A DNA stretch of 64,000 nucleotides from JACPVF01 sp964502095. Lineage in GTDB: Bacteria; Chloroflexota; Anaerolineae; Anaerolineales; Villigracilaceae. A model generated the notes under the pieces. That model saw only the letters and a program-made list of their open reading frames with translations. It had not been told where the DNA came from and searched no databases. Both the position numbers and the translations under genes were made by a program. Where the stretch lies: assembly GCA_964502095.1 (NCBI GenBank), contig CAZCUF010000002.1:248001-312000 (forward strand), read 5' to 3'. Shown piece by piece: positions 51,557-60,228 of the stretch. The first letter of the stretch is position 1, and each line of letters starts with the position of its first letter.

Positions 51557-52252
51557 ATGGATACCATACCTCCTGCGGTTCAGATCAAGGGCTTGCGCGA
51601 TGGTTTGCTGGTCACACTGACCGGTGAATCCTGGGACGAGGAACGCGCCTCGCTGGTGGCCCAACTCGATGAGAAGCAATCATTTTTTCAAGGCGCCCGC
51701 CTGACCCTGGACATTGGCGCTCAAATTTTGGGCGTGACTGAATTGATTGAATTGCGTGACCTGCTTTCAGAGCGCGGCGTCTTTTTGTGGGCTGTTTTGA
51801 GCGAATCGCCCAAAACCGAAAAGAGCGCGCAACTGCTGGGGTTGGCCACTCGCATATCCAAGCCGCGGCCCGAGGAAAAGCGGCAGGTTTATGTTGAGGA
51901 ACTTGGCCAGGATATGGCTTTGTTTGTCAGTAGAACTTTGCGTTCCGGGACGCGGATCGAATTTTCCGGTCATGTAGTTGTCTTTGGCGACGTGAATCCC
52001 GGCGCGGAAGTGATTGCCGAGGGCAATGTGATTGTCTGGGGCCGCGTGCGCGGTTTGATCCATGCCGGCGTCAAGGGAAATCGTTCCGCTGTTATTTGCG
52101 CTTTGGATCTTTCTGCCACTCAATTGCGCATCGCAGACCAGATCTCCGCGACCTTGAAGCCCCAATCGAATCCTTTTCCAGAGATCGCCAGCATCAATAA
52201 AGATGGACATTTACAGTCAGAGCGCTGGCAGTCGGGAACCATCGATCAATAG
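51557..52252 (+). CDS. minC: Septum site-determining protein MinC
   Basis: A 231-aa inhibitor of FtsZ ring assembly. The N-terminal domain spans about 1-105 (SWDEERASLVAQLDEKQSFFQ, LGVTELIELRDLLSERG). The C-terminal beta-helix carries VSRTLRSGTRIEFSGHVVVFG, VNPGAEVIAEGNVIVWGRVRG and VICALDLSATQLRIA, the conserved RSG and GDVN surface that binds MinD. It is full length. MinD follows 9 nt later. Confidence 0.95.
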   Translation: MDTIPPAVQIKGLRDGLLVTLTGESWDEERASLVAQLDEKQSFFQGARLTLDIGAQILGVTELIELRDLLSERGVFLWAVLSESPKTEKSAQLLGLATRISKPRPEEKRQVYVEELGQDMALFVSRTLRSGTRIEFSGHVVVFGDVNPGAEVIAEGNVIVWGRVRGLIHAGVKGNRSAVICALDLSATQLRIADQISATLKPQSNPFPEIASINKDGHLQSERWQSGTIDQ

Positions 52253-52261
52253 GAATAATTT

Positions 52262-53059
52262 ATGACAGCACAAGTCATCACCATAACATCGGGAAAAGGC
52301 GGGGTGGGGAAAACCACGACCGTGGCGAATCTGGCGATCGCGCTGGCGGCCGACGGCCGGAAGGTCGTTTGTATTGATGGCGACATCGGCTTGCGAAATC
52401 TGGATGTTGTGATGGGACTCGAAAACCGCATCGTGTATGATATTGTCGATGTGATCGAAGGTCGTTGCCGCTTGCGGCAGGCGATGATTCGCGATAAGCA
52501 TTTTCAGGACCTTTACTTGATTCCGGCGGCTCAAACCCGGGACAAGAACGCGGTCTCGCCCAGCGATATGATTCGCGTCTGCGACGAGCTCCGGCCAGAC
52601 CATGATTTTGTCCTGATCGACTCGCCCGCGGGCATCGAACGCGGTTTCCGTAATGCCATCGCCGCCGCGGATCGGGTTTTGGTGATCACCAATCCTGAAA
52701 TTTCCGCCGTGCGCGATGCGGATCGGGTGGTGGGAATTCTGGAGGCGGAGGAGAAATATTCGCCGGGTTTGATCTTGAATCGGCTGAATCCTGTGATGGT
52801 GAAGAATCACGATATGCTTTCTGCCGAAGATGTTCTGGATCTTCTGGCGATCAAGTTGATCGGTATCGTCCCTGAGGACGAGGGTGTGATCGTGGGCAGT
52901 AATCGCGGCACACCGGTCGCGCTTGAACCGAAGAGCCGTGCAGGGACGGCCTTCCGAAATATCAGCAAGCGTTTGCAGGGGCAGGATGTTCCCTTCTTGG
53001 ACCTTGATAAACAGAGCGGCCTGTGGGAACGAATCCAGCGCATGACGGGGAGGAAATGA
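52262..53059 (+). CDS. minD: Septum site-determining ATPase MinD
   Basis: A 265-aa deviant-Walker ATPase that cycles on the membrane and recruits MinC. SGKGGVGKTTT (residues 10-20) holds the signature lysine K12 and P-loop K17; switch and Walker B are in CIDGDIGLRNLDVVMGLENR and VLIDSPAGIERGF. The C-terminal helix GLWERIQRMTGRK is the amphipathic membrane-targeting sequence. The stop overlaps minE by ATGA. Confidence 0.96.
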   Translation: MTAQVITITSGKGGVGKTTTVANLAIALAADGRKVVCIDGDIGLRNLDVVMGLENRIVYDIVDVIEGRCRLRQAMIRDKHFQDLYLIPAAQTRDKNAVSPSDMIRVCDELRPDHDFVLIDSPAGIERGFRNAIAAADRVLVITNPEISAVRDADRVVGILEAEEKYSPGLILNRLNPVMVKNHDMLSAEDVLDLLAIKLIGIVPEDEGVIVGSNRGTPVALEPKSRAGTAFRNISKRLQGQDVPFLDLDKQSGLWERIQRMTGRK

Positions 53060-53325
53060 TGGGCAGTTTATTTGACCGCGTGCTGGGCAGGAAGCGCAGT
53101 GCCGAAAGCGCCAAGGAGCGCCTGCAATTGGTGCTCGTCCACGATCGGACGGATTTATCTCCGGCAGAGTTGGACGCGTTGAAAGACGATTTACTGAAGG
53201 CGATCTCGCGCCATGTGGAGATCGACCCGGAGGCCGTACAAATTGGCGTCGAGCGTGACGGCCGCGAACAGCGGCTGGTGGCAGATATTCCCCTGCGGAG
53301 CGTTGCTCGCCGCCGCACGGGATGA
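53056..53325 (+). CDS. minE: Cell division topological specificity factor MinE
   Basis: An 89-aa regulator that releases MinD from the membrane and produces the oscillation or gradient. SLFDRVLGRKRSAESAKERL is the N-terminal membrane and anti-MinCD helix and LQLVLVHDRTDLSPAELDAL the start of the dimer domain, ending VERDGREQRLVADIPL. The ATG at 53056 overlaps the minD stop (ATGA) with GGGGAGG upstream; ATG 53059 is an alternative. Its presence makes the Min system complete (MinE rather than DivIVA type). Confidence 0.93.
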   Translation: MMGSLFDRVLGRKRSAESAKERLQLVLVHDRTDLSPAELDALKDDLLKAISRHVEIDPEAVQIGVERDGREQRLVADIPLRSVARRRTG

Positions 53326-53329
53326 ATGA

Positions 53330-54430
53330 ATGCAACGCGGTCCTTCCTGGCGTAATTTCGATTTTCTTCTTCTCGGTGCAATAGTTTTAGCAACCGCTTT
53401 CGGCGCGGCGATGATTCGCTCGGCTGTGGCGGGCAATGAAGAACTGGCGCCGTTGACCTCGCGCCAGATCTATTTTGCCATTCTCGGTCTAGCCCTGATC
53501 TTCGTAGTCGCTAGTGTGGACTATCGTTACTGGCTGGCGTTGTACCGTCCGATCTATTTCGGAATCATGATATTTCTGATCGCGCTCTCCAGTTTGGGGC
53601 AGGTGGCATTCGGCGCCCAGCGTTGGTTTCAAGTTGGCGTGTTGTTCGTCCAGCCGACCGAGTTCGCGAAGATTGTGGTCATCATTGTGTTGGCGCGTTA
53701 TTTTGAGCAAACACAAAATGATCCGCGCGACCTGCGCTGGGTCTTGAAAGCCTTTTTATGGGCGTTTGGCCTGATGCTGTGGATTCTGCTCCAGCCGAAT
53801 TTGAGCAATGTGATTGTGATTACGGTCATCTTCGCGGCCATGCTCTGGATCAACGGTTTGCAACTGCGCCAATTGGCGGTTTTTGGCCTGGCGGGCTTGT
53901 TGCTGGTCTTTGTCGCCTTTCCTTTCCTACAGCCTTATCAGCAGGAACGCGTGCTGAACTTCATTCGTCCGAATCCCGAAGCCAGCTATGGCGCGACGTA
54001 TAACGTACAGCAGGCGCTGATTGCTATCGGGTCAGGCGGGCTGTTTGGAAAAGGCTACGGTCATGGCACGCAGACTCAACTCCGATTCCTGAAAGTCCGG
54101 CATACCGATTTCATCTTCTCCGCCATCTCGGAGGAATTTGGAATGGTGGGCGCCGTACTGGTGATTCTGACTCTTAGCTTTATCATTTGGCGATGTTTCC
54201 GCGCCGCGCAGAAAGCGCGCGATGTTTCGGGTGCCATGCTGGCTTATGGCGTTGCTGTTCTGATCTTTTTTCAAGGCGTGGTGAATATCGGTGTAAACTT
54301 GAACATCGTACCTGTGTCGGGCCTGCCATTGCCCTTCATCAGCTATGGCGGCAGTGGCCTCACTGCCTTGATGTTGGGCATCGGCCTGGTGGAAAGTGTG
54401 GCGATGCGGCATAAACAGCTTGAGTTCTAG
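53330..54430 (+). CDS. rodA: Peptidoglycan glycosyltransferase RodA
   Basis: A 366-aa SEDS protein with ten membrane helices that polymerises lipid II with PBP2. The essential Asp is D260 in VRHTDFIFSAISEEFG; other marks are AQRWFQVGVLFVQPTEFAKI and VVNIGVNLNIVPVSGLPLPFISYGG. Length matches RodA rather than longer FtsW proteins, and its neighbours (PBP2, MreBCD) support elongation. It starts 4 nt after minE. GltX follows 17 nt later on the same strand. Confidence 0.94.
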   Translation: MQRGPSWRNFDFLLLGAIVLATAFGAAMIRSAVAGNEELAPLTSRQIYFAILGLALIFVVASVDYRYWLALYRPIYFGIMIFLIALSSLGQVAFGAQRWFQVGVLFVQPTEFAKIVVIIVLARYFEQTQNDPRDLRWVLKAFLWAFGLMLWILLQPNLSNVIVITVIFAAMLWINGLQLRQLAVFGLAGLLLVFVAFPFLQPYQQERVLNFIRPNPEASYGATYNVQQALIAIGSGGLFGKGYGHGTQTQLRFLKVRHTDFIFSAISEEFGMVGAVLVILTLSFIIWRCFRAAQKARDVSGAMLAYGVAVLIFFQGVVNIGVNLNIVPVSGLPLPFISYGGSGLTALMLGIGLVESVAMRHKQLEF

Positions 54431-54447
54431 GTTATTGGAGAGTATTT

Positions 54448-55935
54448 TTGAATAACAAACCTGTCCGCGTTCGCATGGCGCCTTCGCCAACAGGACGTTT
54501 TCATCTTGGAAGCGCCCGCACCGCGCTTTACAACTATCTGCTCGCCCGCAAAACCGGCGGGAAGTTTATCCTGCGCATTGAAGATACGGATCAGAAACGT
54601 TACGTGCCGGGCGCGGAGCAGGAAATCATTAACGGCTTGAACTGGCTGGGCATCTCGCCGGATGAAAGCCCTGAGCGCGGCGGGGAGTATGGGCCATACC
54701 GCCAAACCGAGCGGCGCGAAATTTACAAAAAGCACGCCTGGGAACTGGTCGAGAAAGGCGCCGCCTTTCCTTGCTTTTGCACACCGGCGCGGTTGGAGCA
54801 GGTTCGCCAGGAACAACTTGCCCGCAAGGAGAATCCGCGCTACGATGGCACCTGCCGTTCGCTCAGCTTGGGGGAAGCCCGTCAGCGAATCTCTGCGGGA
54901 GAGAGCTATGTGATTCGTTTCAAGATGCCGAAGGAAGGCTCGACTACGGCAGTTGATTTGTTGCGCGGGCCGATTATCATTGAAAATAGCGCGCTCGACG
55001 ATTCGGTTCTTCTTAAATCGGACGGTTTGCCTACATATCATATGGCCGCTATGATCGATGATCATCTGATGGAAATTACGCATGTTATTCGCGGCTCCGA
55101 ATGGCTTCCCACCCTTCCGTTGCACGTTAATATTATCCGTGCCTTCGGCTGGGATGAACCGACCTGGGTGCACCTTTCTGTGTTCCTCAAGCCGAGCGGC
55201 AAGGGAAAAATGAGCAAACGTGAAGCCGCCGAAGCCATCAAAGACGGACATTCGATCTTCATCGGTGATTTGAAGGAACTGGGTTACATTCCCGAAGGCG
55301 TATTAAATTGGATCGTATTGATGGGCTGGGGCGTTGCTGAAGATGATGTAATGTCTCTGGGTCAAATGATCGAACGTTTCCGCATCGACCATTTAACCGC
55401 CTCGCCCGCGGCAATTAACTTTGCCAAGCTGGATCATTTCAACGGGACTCAGATCCGCCTCCTTTCGACCGAGGACCTGGCCGCGCGCCTCAAGCCTTAC
55501 TTCACCCAGGCAGGCCTCGCCGTGGACGATGCGCGTCTTCTGAAAATTGTGCCGTTAATTCGAGAGCGGCTCGTTACGTTGGACGATTGTTTGGATTTCG
55601 CCGGTTTCTTCTTTCGCGAAAATGTTGAACCAAAGTCTGACGAATTGATCGCGAAAGGGCTGACGGCCGCGCAGGCCGCGGGTGTAGCGCGCGAATCCTA
55701 CGAAATTCTGTCCTCATTGCCCGAACTGAATCATCAAACCGCCGAGCCGCCGATGCGTGAACTGGTGGAAAGACTCGGCCTAACCCCCAACCAAGTCTTT
55801 GGTATCCTGCGCGTAGCCACTACGGGACAAAAAGTGAGTCCGCCTTTATTTGAAAGCATGGAAGTAATTGGGAAAGAGAAAGTGCTTGAGAGAGTGAAGC
55901 GCGCCGTCGAAATTTTAGAATCGCTCGATCAATAA
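54448..55935 (+). CDS. gltX: Glutamyl-tRNA synthetase
   Basis: A 495-aa class I synthetase that charges tRNA-Glu. The HIGH-type motif is APSPTGRFHLGSARTALYN (H19), and the KMSKR loop is at 254-258. The anticodon-binding region occupies about 330-490. The start is TTG at 54448 with TTGGAGAG 5 nt upstream. The last 7 nt overlap the facing metalloprotease-like gene. Since GlnRS is also encoded here, this enzyme need not be the mischarging type. Confidence 0.95.
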   Translation: MNNKPVRVRMAPSPTGRFHLGSARTALYNYLLARKTGGKFILRIEDTDQKRYVPGAEQEIINGLNWLGISPDESPERGGEYGPYRQTERREIYKKHAWELVEKGAAFPCFCTPARLEQVRQEQLARKENPRYDGTCRSLSLGEARQRISAGESYVIRFKMPKEGSTTAVDLLRGPIIIENSALDDSVLLKSDGLPTYHMAAMIDDHLMEITHVIRGSEWLPTLPLHVNIIRAFGWDEPTWVHLSVFLKPSGKGKMSKREAAEAIKDGHSIFIGDLKELGYIPEGVLNWIVLMGWGVAEDDVMSLGQMIERFRIDHLTASPAAINFAKLDHFNGTQIRLLSTEDLAARLKPYFTQAGLAVDDARLLKIVPLIRERLVTLDDCLDFAGFFFRENVEPKSDELIAKGLTAAQAAGVARESYEILSSLPELNHQTAEPPMRELVERLGLTPNQVFGILRVATTGQKVSPPLFESMEVIGKEKVLERVKRAVEILESLDQ

Positions 55936-56360
55936 TAGACCCAGACTGAGCGCGGTTTGGTTCGCCTGGGCGGCTGAAGCTTTGAGTACGTTCTGGGCGA
56001 ATTGCGCCGGGCCGACCAGCGCTCATACTTGCGCCAGAGGCGGCGTGCAATTTCGCCCGTCATCGTGGCGATCCGTTCCTCGTTCTTTTCGCTAATGGTC
56101 ATCCCTTTGCGGGTCAGCACCCAGTCGAAGATCAGGTGTTGAACCTCGTGGGCCACCAGTTCGTGCGCCATGGGGGAGAAGTTCAACTCGGAGAGATAGA
56201 TGTAACCGAAAAGCCCCTGTCGTTGTTTTCTCGTCTCTGCGGCGATGTAGTACGCGTGGCACTGGTTTTTACGCTTGAACTGGTGCGGGCTGTCGGCCAC
56301 ATACACGTTGACCCATTGACGATTGCTGTTGAAATAGATACGGAAGGCAGGTCTCTTCAT
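55929..56360 (-). CDS. Small HExxH metalloprotease-like protein
   Basis: A 143-aa soluble protein. HELVAHEVQHLIFDW carries a zinc-type HEVQH (about residues 66-70), preceded by YIAAETRKQRQGLFGYIYLSE and followed by a basic C-terminus (RLWRKYERWSARRNSPRT). This is the compact layout of minigluzincin or ImmA-like domains; there is no helix-turn-helix. GAGGA lies 9 nt before the ATG at 56360. The 3' end overlaps gltX by 7 nt. Function is unknown; whether it cuts anything is untested. Confidence 0.7.
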   Translation of the reverse strand: MKRPAFRIYFNSNRQWVNVYVADSPHQFKRKNQCHAYYIAAETRKQRQGLFGYIYLSELNFSPMAHELVAHEVQHLIFDWVLTRKGMTISEKNEERIATMTGEIARRLWRKYERWSARRNSPRTYSKLQPPRRTKPRSVWVYY

Positions 56361-56507
56361 TGGTTTGTCCTCGCTGTTTTGCACGCGTATGGGCGATTAT
56401 AAAACCAATGCGCCTGCTTGGAAATATTTGCAAGCTTAACGAATCGAAATTGCTTCGCGGCGCCGACGCTCAGCCTCCAGCACTGCGCGTAGCCAATATC
56501 GTATTGG

Positions 56508-57131
56508 CTAGCCTTCTGCCTGGTATTCAATTAAGAACGCGGCAATCGTAATTCCAGAAATGGATAACTCCACTGGCCGCCCTTTGATCTCGGCATCAGC
56601 CGGGATTCGATCCATGGCCTCTTTTGTGACGAGGATTTCCCCCGCGGTGCTCAAGTCTTCGCCCAGTTTACAGGCGCGGTTCACGGTGTCGCCAAAGCAG
56701 TCTTCGTTGTCTACGATCAGGATATTTCCGTAATCAATTCCGCATGAGATTTGTACATCGAGATCACTTGCCGTCAGCAGGTTGGAGGCGGCGAAAGCAT
56801 GTTGCATCGCCACGGCCGCATTGACTGCCGCGAGCGGATCGGGAAAGACCGCGAAGCAATTATCCGCTTCGTATTTGATCATGCGTCCGCCGTAGGATTT
56901 GATGATCGGCTCTGTGGTCAGTTGCATCCGGCGGACCATCGAAAGGTAATGCACGATCCCATATTTACGCGTGAGCATGGAAAAGCCGGACATATCCAAT
57001 ACGAAGACGGTCTGTTCGGAGCCGTAATCTTTCCAAAGCTTTTTTTCGATTTTTCCCCGTTCGTTTGGCTCCTCTTCCTGGGAATATTGAAGAAGCGCGT
57101 CTTGAAAGACTTTGGAAATTTTTGCTGGCAT
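56508..57131 (-). CDS. Class III nucleotidyl cyclase-like protein
   Basis: A 207-aa stand-alone cyclase domain. The first metal Asp lies in FVLDMSGFSMLTRKYG (D46); the second metal Asp and substrate Lys are in MIKYEADNCFAVF. GDTVNRACKLGED is the C-terminal active-site segment; the residue normally Arg (N-x-x-x-R) is Lys here, so turnover or product is uncertain. There is no sensor or membrane domain. It could make cAMP for the cNMP-binding kinase at 15,715-16,887, but the link is inferred. The ATG at 57131 has poor spacing to a ribosome site. Confidence 0.82.
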   Translation of the reverse strand: MPAKISKVFQDALLQYSQEEEPNERGKIEKKLWKDYGSEQTVFVLDMSGFSMLTRKYGIVHYLSMVRRMQLTTEPIIKSYGGRMIKYEADNCFAVFPDPLAAVNAAVAMQHAFAASNLLTASDLDVQISCGIDYGNILIVDNEDCFGDTVNRACKLGEDLSTAGEILVTKEAMDRIPADAEIKGRPVELSISGITIAAFLIEYQAEG

Positions 57132-57182
57132 GCGGCCTCCAAAAAACTCCCAAGCACTTCGCGGCGCTTGGGAGCGGCAGTC

Positions 57183-58880
57183 TTATTTCTGTTTTTTTTC
57201 GATCTTAGCCCAGGTATCTTTCAATGTGACCGTTAGATTGAACACGGGTTTGTCATCAGCAGTGTCGGGGTCGGCGCAGAAATATCCCTGGCGTTCGAAT
57301 TGGAAACGGTCGCCAGCTTTCGCCTGTGTGAGAAGCGGTTCCACATATCCAGTGAGAACGGTCAGCGAATTTGGATTCAAACATCCTAGAAATCCCTCTT
57401 CGCCTTCTTCCGGGTCTTCTTTCGTGAAGAGTCGATCATACATGCGGATTTCGGCTGGCTTGGCGTGCGCGGCAGATAGCCAGTGCAGTGTGGATTTAAC
57501 TTTGCGGCCGTCGGGCGAGTCGCCGCCGCGCGTGGCGGGATCGTATGTGCAATGAACTTCCGCTATTTCGCCCGCTTCATTCTTGACGACATGTGTGCAC
57601 CTGACCAAATAGGCGTATCGTAATCGAACTTCGTTTCCGGGATACAACCGATAGTATTTTGGCGGAGGCGATTCGCGAAAATCATCCTGTTCGATGTATA
57701 AGACCTTCGAGAATGAAACTTTGCGCGTGCCGGTATCCGGGTCTTCGGGATTATTGACCGCCTCCATTTCCTCGACGAGATCATCCGGATAGTTGTCGAT
57801 AATAAGTTTCAGCGGTTTGAGTACAGCCATGCGGCGCAGCGAATGTTTGTTGAGATCGTCGCGCACACACGCTTCCAGAAATGCGATATCGGCGATCACG
57901 CCCGCATTGGAAGTCGCCACAGTGGAAATGCCCATGCGCTGAACGAAGTCCACGATGGCTTCGGCGGTGTAACCGCGCCGGCGCATGCCGCGCAAGGTGG
58001 GCATACGCGGATCGTCCCAGCCGTTTACGTGACCTTCTTCCACAAGTCGGCGTAATTTGCGTTTGCTCATAACGGTATAGTTCAGGTTGAGGCGCGCGAA
58101 CTCGATCTGACGCGGCTTAAACACGCCAAGTTGTTCCGGAAACCATTCGTACAATGGACGGTGATCGCGGTATTCCAGGGAGCACAGTGAATGCGTGATG
58201 CCCTCCATCGAGTCGTTCTGTCCGTGCGCCCAATCGTACATCGGGTAGATTTTCCACTTTGATCCAGTGCGATGATGCGGCGGTTCATGAATGATGCGAT
58301 ACATGACCGGGTCGCGCATGTTCAGATTCGGGTGCGCCATGTCGATCTTGGCGCGCAAAACGCACGAGCCGTCCTTGAATTCCCCGTTTTTCATGCGCTC
58401 GAGCAGATCTAAATTTTCTTCCGCACTGCGATTGCGATAAGGCGATTCTTTGCCGGGTTCGGTGAATGTGCCGCGATTGGCGCTCACTTCATCCGGGCTT
58501 TGATCGTCCACATAGGCTTTGCCCATCCGCACCAGCTTCTGCGCCCATTCATAAAGCAGATCGAAATAATCGGATGCATAAGTGACCTTGACCCATTCAA
58601 TACCGAGCCAGCGCGCGTCCTCCATGATGGCGTCCACGAACTCGGTTTCTTCCTTGGTTGGGTTGGTGTCATCGAAGCGCAGGATCAATTCGCCGTTGTT
58701 TTCCCTGGCGATGAGATAATCGATCATGAAGGCTTTGACGTGCCCGATGTGCAGGTAACCGTTGGGTTCAGGCGGCAGGCGCGTGCGGATGTAATTGAAG
58801 CGTCCGTTTTTTAAGTCCTCGGCAACCGCTTCGCGGATGAAATCCGTGGGTTTGTTTTCATTTTCTTCTGGAACTGTCAT
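57183..58880 (-). CDS. glnS: Glutaminyl-tRNA synthetase
   Basis: A 565-aa class I synthetase that charges tRNA-Gln directly. HIGH (44-47) in PEPNGYLHIGHVKAF, DDTNPTKEETEFVDAI and MSKRK (271-275) are diagnostic for GlnRS; the C-terminal half is the two beta-barrels that read the CUG/UUG anticodon. GlnRS is scattered in bacteria and thought to have come from eukaryotes, so transfer in the lineage is likely. A tRNA-Gln(CUG) gene is 515 nt away. It is divergent from a small membrane protein gene. Confidence 0.95.
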   Translation of the reverse strand: MTVPEENENKPTDFIREAVAEDLKNGRFNYIRTRLPPEPNGYLHIGHVKAFMIDYLIARENNGELILRFDDTNPTKEETEFVDAIMEDARWLGIEWVKVTYASDYFDLLYEWAQKLVRMGKAYVDDQSPDEVSANRGTFTEPGKESPYRNRSAEENLDLLERMKNGEFKDGSCVLRAKIDMAHPNLNMRDPVMYRIIHEPPHHRTGSKWKIYPMYDWAHGQNDSMEGITHSLCSLEYRDHRPLYEWFPEQLGVFKPRQIEFARLNLNYTVMSKRKLRRLVEEGHVNGWDDPRMPTLRGMRRRGYTAEAIVDFVQRMGISTVATSNAGVIADIAFLEACVRDDLNKHSLRRMAVLKPLKLIIDNYPDDLVEEMEAVNNPEDPDTGTRKVSFSKVLYIEQDDFRESPPPKYYRLYPGNEVRLRYAYLVRCTHVVKNEAGEIAEVHCTYDPATRGGDSPDGRKVKSTLHWLSAAHAKPAEIRMYDRLFTKEDPEEGEEGFLGCLNPNSLTVLTGYVEPLLTQAKAGDRFQFERQGYFCADPDTADDKPVFNLTVTLKDTWAKIEKKQK

Positions 58881-58996
58881 TTGGCAGGAACCTCAGGATG
58901 AGATTGAACGTCGAATTTAAGAGCAAATTTTCTGTGTCAATTATAACAAAGGGCAGTCTTGTTTTATAATCAGGCAAAATTTTCGTGGAGGCTGAT

Positions 58997-59338
58997 ATGA
59001 GTCAGGAAAAAGAGACAACCGTGAAGTTTTTGGGCGCCTATTTCGACCGCGACTCTGTACTGCGTCTTTCACGCTGGGCCGGGATAATTGCATGGGTCAT
59101 ACTGGCTGTTTACCTGGTGAGTTGGCTGATTTCCCTGGCGCAGTTCGCGATTCAATTTGCCTCGGGGCTGTTTTTTCCGAAAGGAATGGGCCTGGTTGAT
59201 TTGTTGAGTATGTTCACGCCGTTTATCCTCCAGCCGCTCCCGAGCTTTATTTATTTTATCGCCCTGCAGGGCGTTTCGCAGATGTTATTGATCTTCCTCG
59301 ATATGGAAGACAGCCTGCGCCGCGCGGCTCAAAAATAA
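58997..59338 (+). CDS. Small membrane protein, unknown
   Basis: A 113-aa protein with a cytoplasmic N-terminus, two membrane helices (RWAGIIAWVILAVYLVSWLI, about 29-48; FTPFILQPLPSFIYFIALQG, about 75-95) and a short acidic C-terminus. GGAGG is 7 nt before the ATG at 58997, and TATAAT lies at 58965-58970. I do not recognise a family. It sits between glnS and tRNA-Gln. Confidence 0.7.
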   Translation: MSQEKETTVKFLGAYFDRDSVLRLSRWAGIIAWVILAVYLVSWLISLAQFAIQFASGLFFPKGMGLVDLLSMFTPFILQPLPSFIYFIALQGVSQMLLIFLDMEDSLRRAAQK

Positions 59339-59345
59339 GGCTCAC

Positions 59346-59374
59346 TTGCTGGATTAAGGCGGTTATGCTACAAT
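59346..59374 (+). promoter_or_regulatory. Promoter of tRNA-Gln
   Basis: TTGCTG (59346-59351), a 17-nt spacer and TACAAT (59369-59374) with an extended TGC (59366-59368) give a good promoter 20 nt before the tRNA. Confidence 0.6.
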
Positions 59375-59394
59375 ACCGCCCGCTGGAAAGTCGG

Positions 59395-59465
59395 TGGGGG
59401 CTCGTCTAATGGTAGGACGGCTGACTCTGGATCAGCTAGTAGTGGTTCGAATCCATTGCCCCCAG
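59395..59465 (+). tRNA. tRNA-Gln (anticodon CUG)
   Basis: A 71-nt cloverleaf. The acceptor TGGGGGC pairs with GCCCCCA, discriminator G; the D arm has GTCT...GGAC. The anticodon stem GCTGA/TCAGC holds the loop CTCTGGA with anticodon CTG, reading CAG. The variable region is TAGT, the T arm AGTGG-TTCGAAT-CCATT. CCA is not encoded. The first T-A pair and discriminator G match Gln identity. Confidence 0.93.
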
Positions 59466-59474
59466 CTCAAAAAG

Positions 59475-59506
59475 AAAGCCCGGATGTTTTTCTGGGCTTT
59501 TCGATT
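59475..59506 (+). terminator. Terminator after tRNA-Gln
   Basis: AAAGCCC/GGGCTTT (59475-59481 with 59494-59500) is followed by TCGATTTTTA, a few nucleotides after the tRNA. Confidence 0.7.
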
Positions 59507-59601
59507 TTTATTCAAGTCAAACCGTTACCCATGCGCTTAGTGGGGAGTTTTTCATTGTGATATGATTACCTCCCCTATGAATTTCAAAAGGCGGAGGCCG
59601 C

Positions 59602-60225
59602 ATGTTTAAACTTTTCAAACGCCGCGAGGATACTTTCCATAGGCTGATCGCTCAGCAGGCTGAAATTACCCTGGACGGTTTGGATTTATTATGCAAATAC
59701 GTGGAAGGGAGCGACGGCGGGGAATTGGCCGAGCAATTGTCGCTGAAGGAAAAGGAGGCGGACGAAGTGCGGCGGATTCTGATCGATGAGTTGAATCGCA
59801 CCTTCGCCACGCCCTTCGACCGGGAGGATATTTTCACGCTTTCGCGCACGATTGACGATGTGTTGGATTATGCCTACAGCACGGTCAACGAGATGGAAAT
59901 TCTGAACGTCAAGCCGACGAAATATGTACAGCGAATCGCATCTTTGTTGAAGGAAGCGGCGTACGAAATCTATCAGGGTGTTCTTCGCCTGAAAGAACAC
60001 CCCAGTGTGGCGATCGATCATGCGCAGAGAGCCAAGGCGCTGGAAAATCGGGTCGAGCAGGTATATCGCGAAGCCATTGCCGACCTGTTCAGCGGACCCG
60101 AGAACATCGAGCACGTGGTGGAGATGTTGAAGATGCGCGAGGTGTACCGCCACCTGAGCAATGCGGCTGACCGGGGGGACGAGGCCGCAAATGTGATCTC
60201 GGATGTAGTCGTTAAGCGCACTTGA
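59602..60225 (+). CDS. DUF47 family PhoU-like phosphate regulator
   Basis: A 207-aa all-helical protein of the DUF47 group, which accompanies Pit transporters. Marks are FHRLIAQQAEITLDGLDLL at the start, LSLKEKEADEVRRILIDELN, the conserved DREDIFTLSRTIDDVLDYAY and LSNAADRGDEAANVISDVVV. GGAGG stands 5 nt before the ATG. It ends 3 nt before the transporter gene. It probably regulates that transporter by direct contact; metal binding by helices is typical of PhoU relatives. Confidence 0.92.
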   Translation: MFKLFKRREDTFHRLIAQQAEITLDGLDLLCKYVEGSDGGELAEQLSLKEKEADEVRRILIDELNRTFATPFDREDIFTLSRTIDDVLDYAYSTVNEMEILNVKPTKYVQRIASLLKEAAYEIYQGVLRLKEHPSVAIDHAQRAKALENRVEQVYREAIADLFSGPENIEHVVEMLKMREVYRHLSNAADRGDEAANVISDVVVKRT

Positions 60226-60228
60226 TAT

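Noticed and set aside
52217..53335. 372-codon minus-strand frame across minC-minD-minE
   Set aside because: Antisense to three certain genes; product is low-complexity Arg/His-rich.
54427..55251. 274-codon minus-strand frame
   Set aside because: Antisense to gltX; no family signature and no ribosome site.
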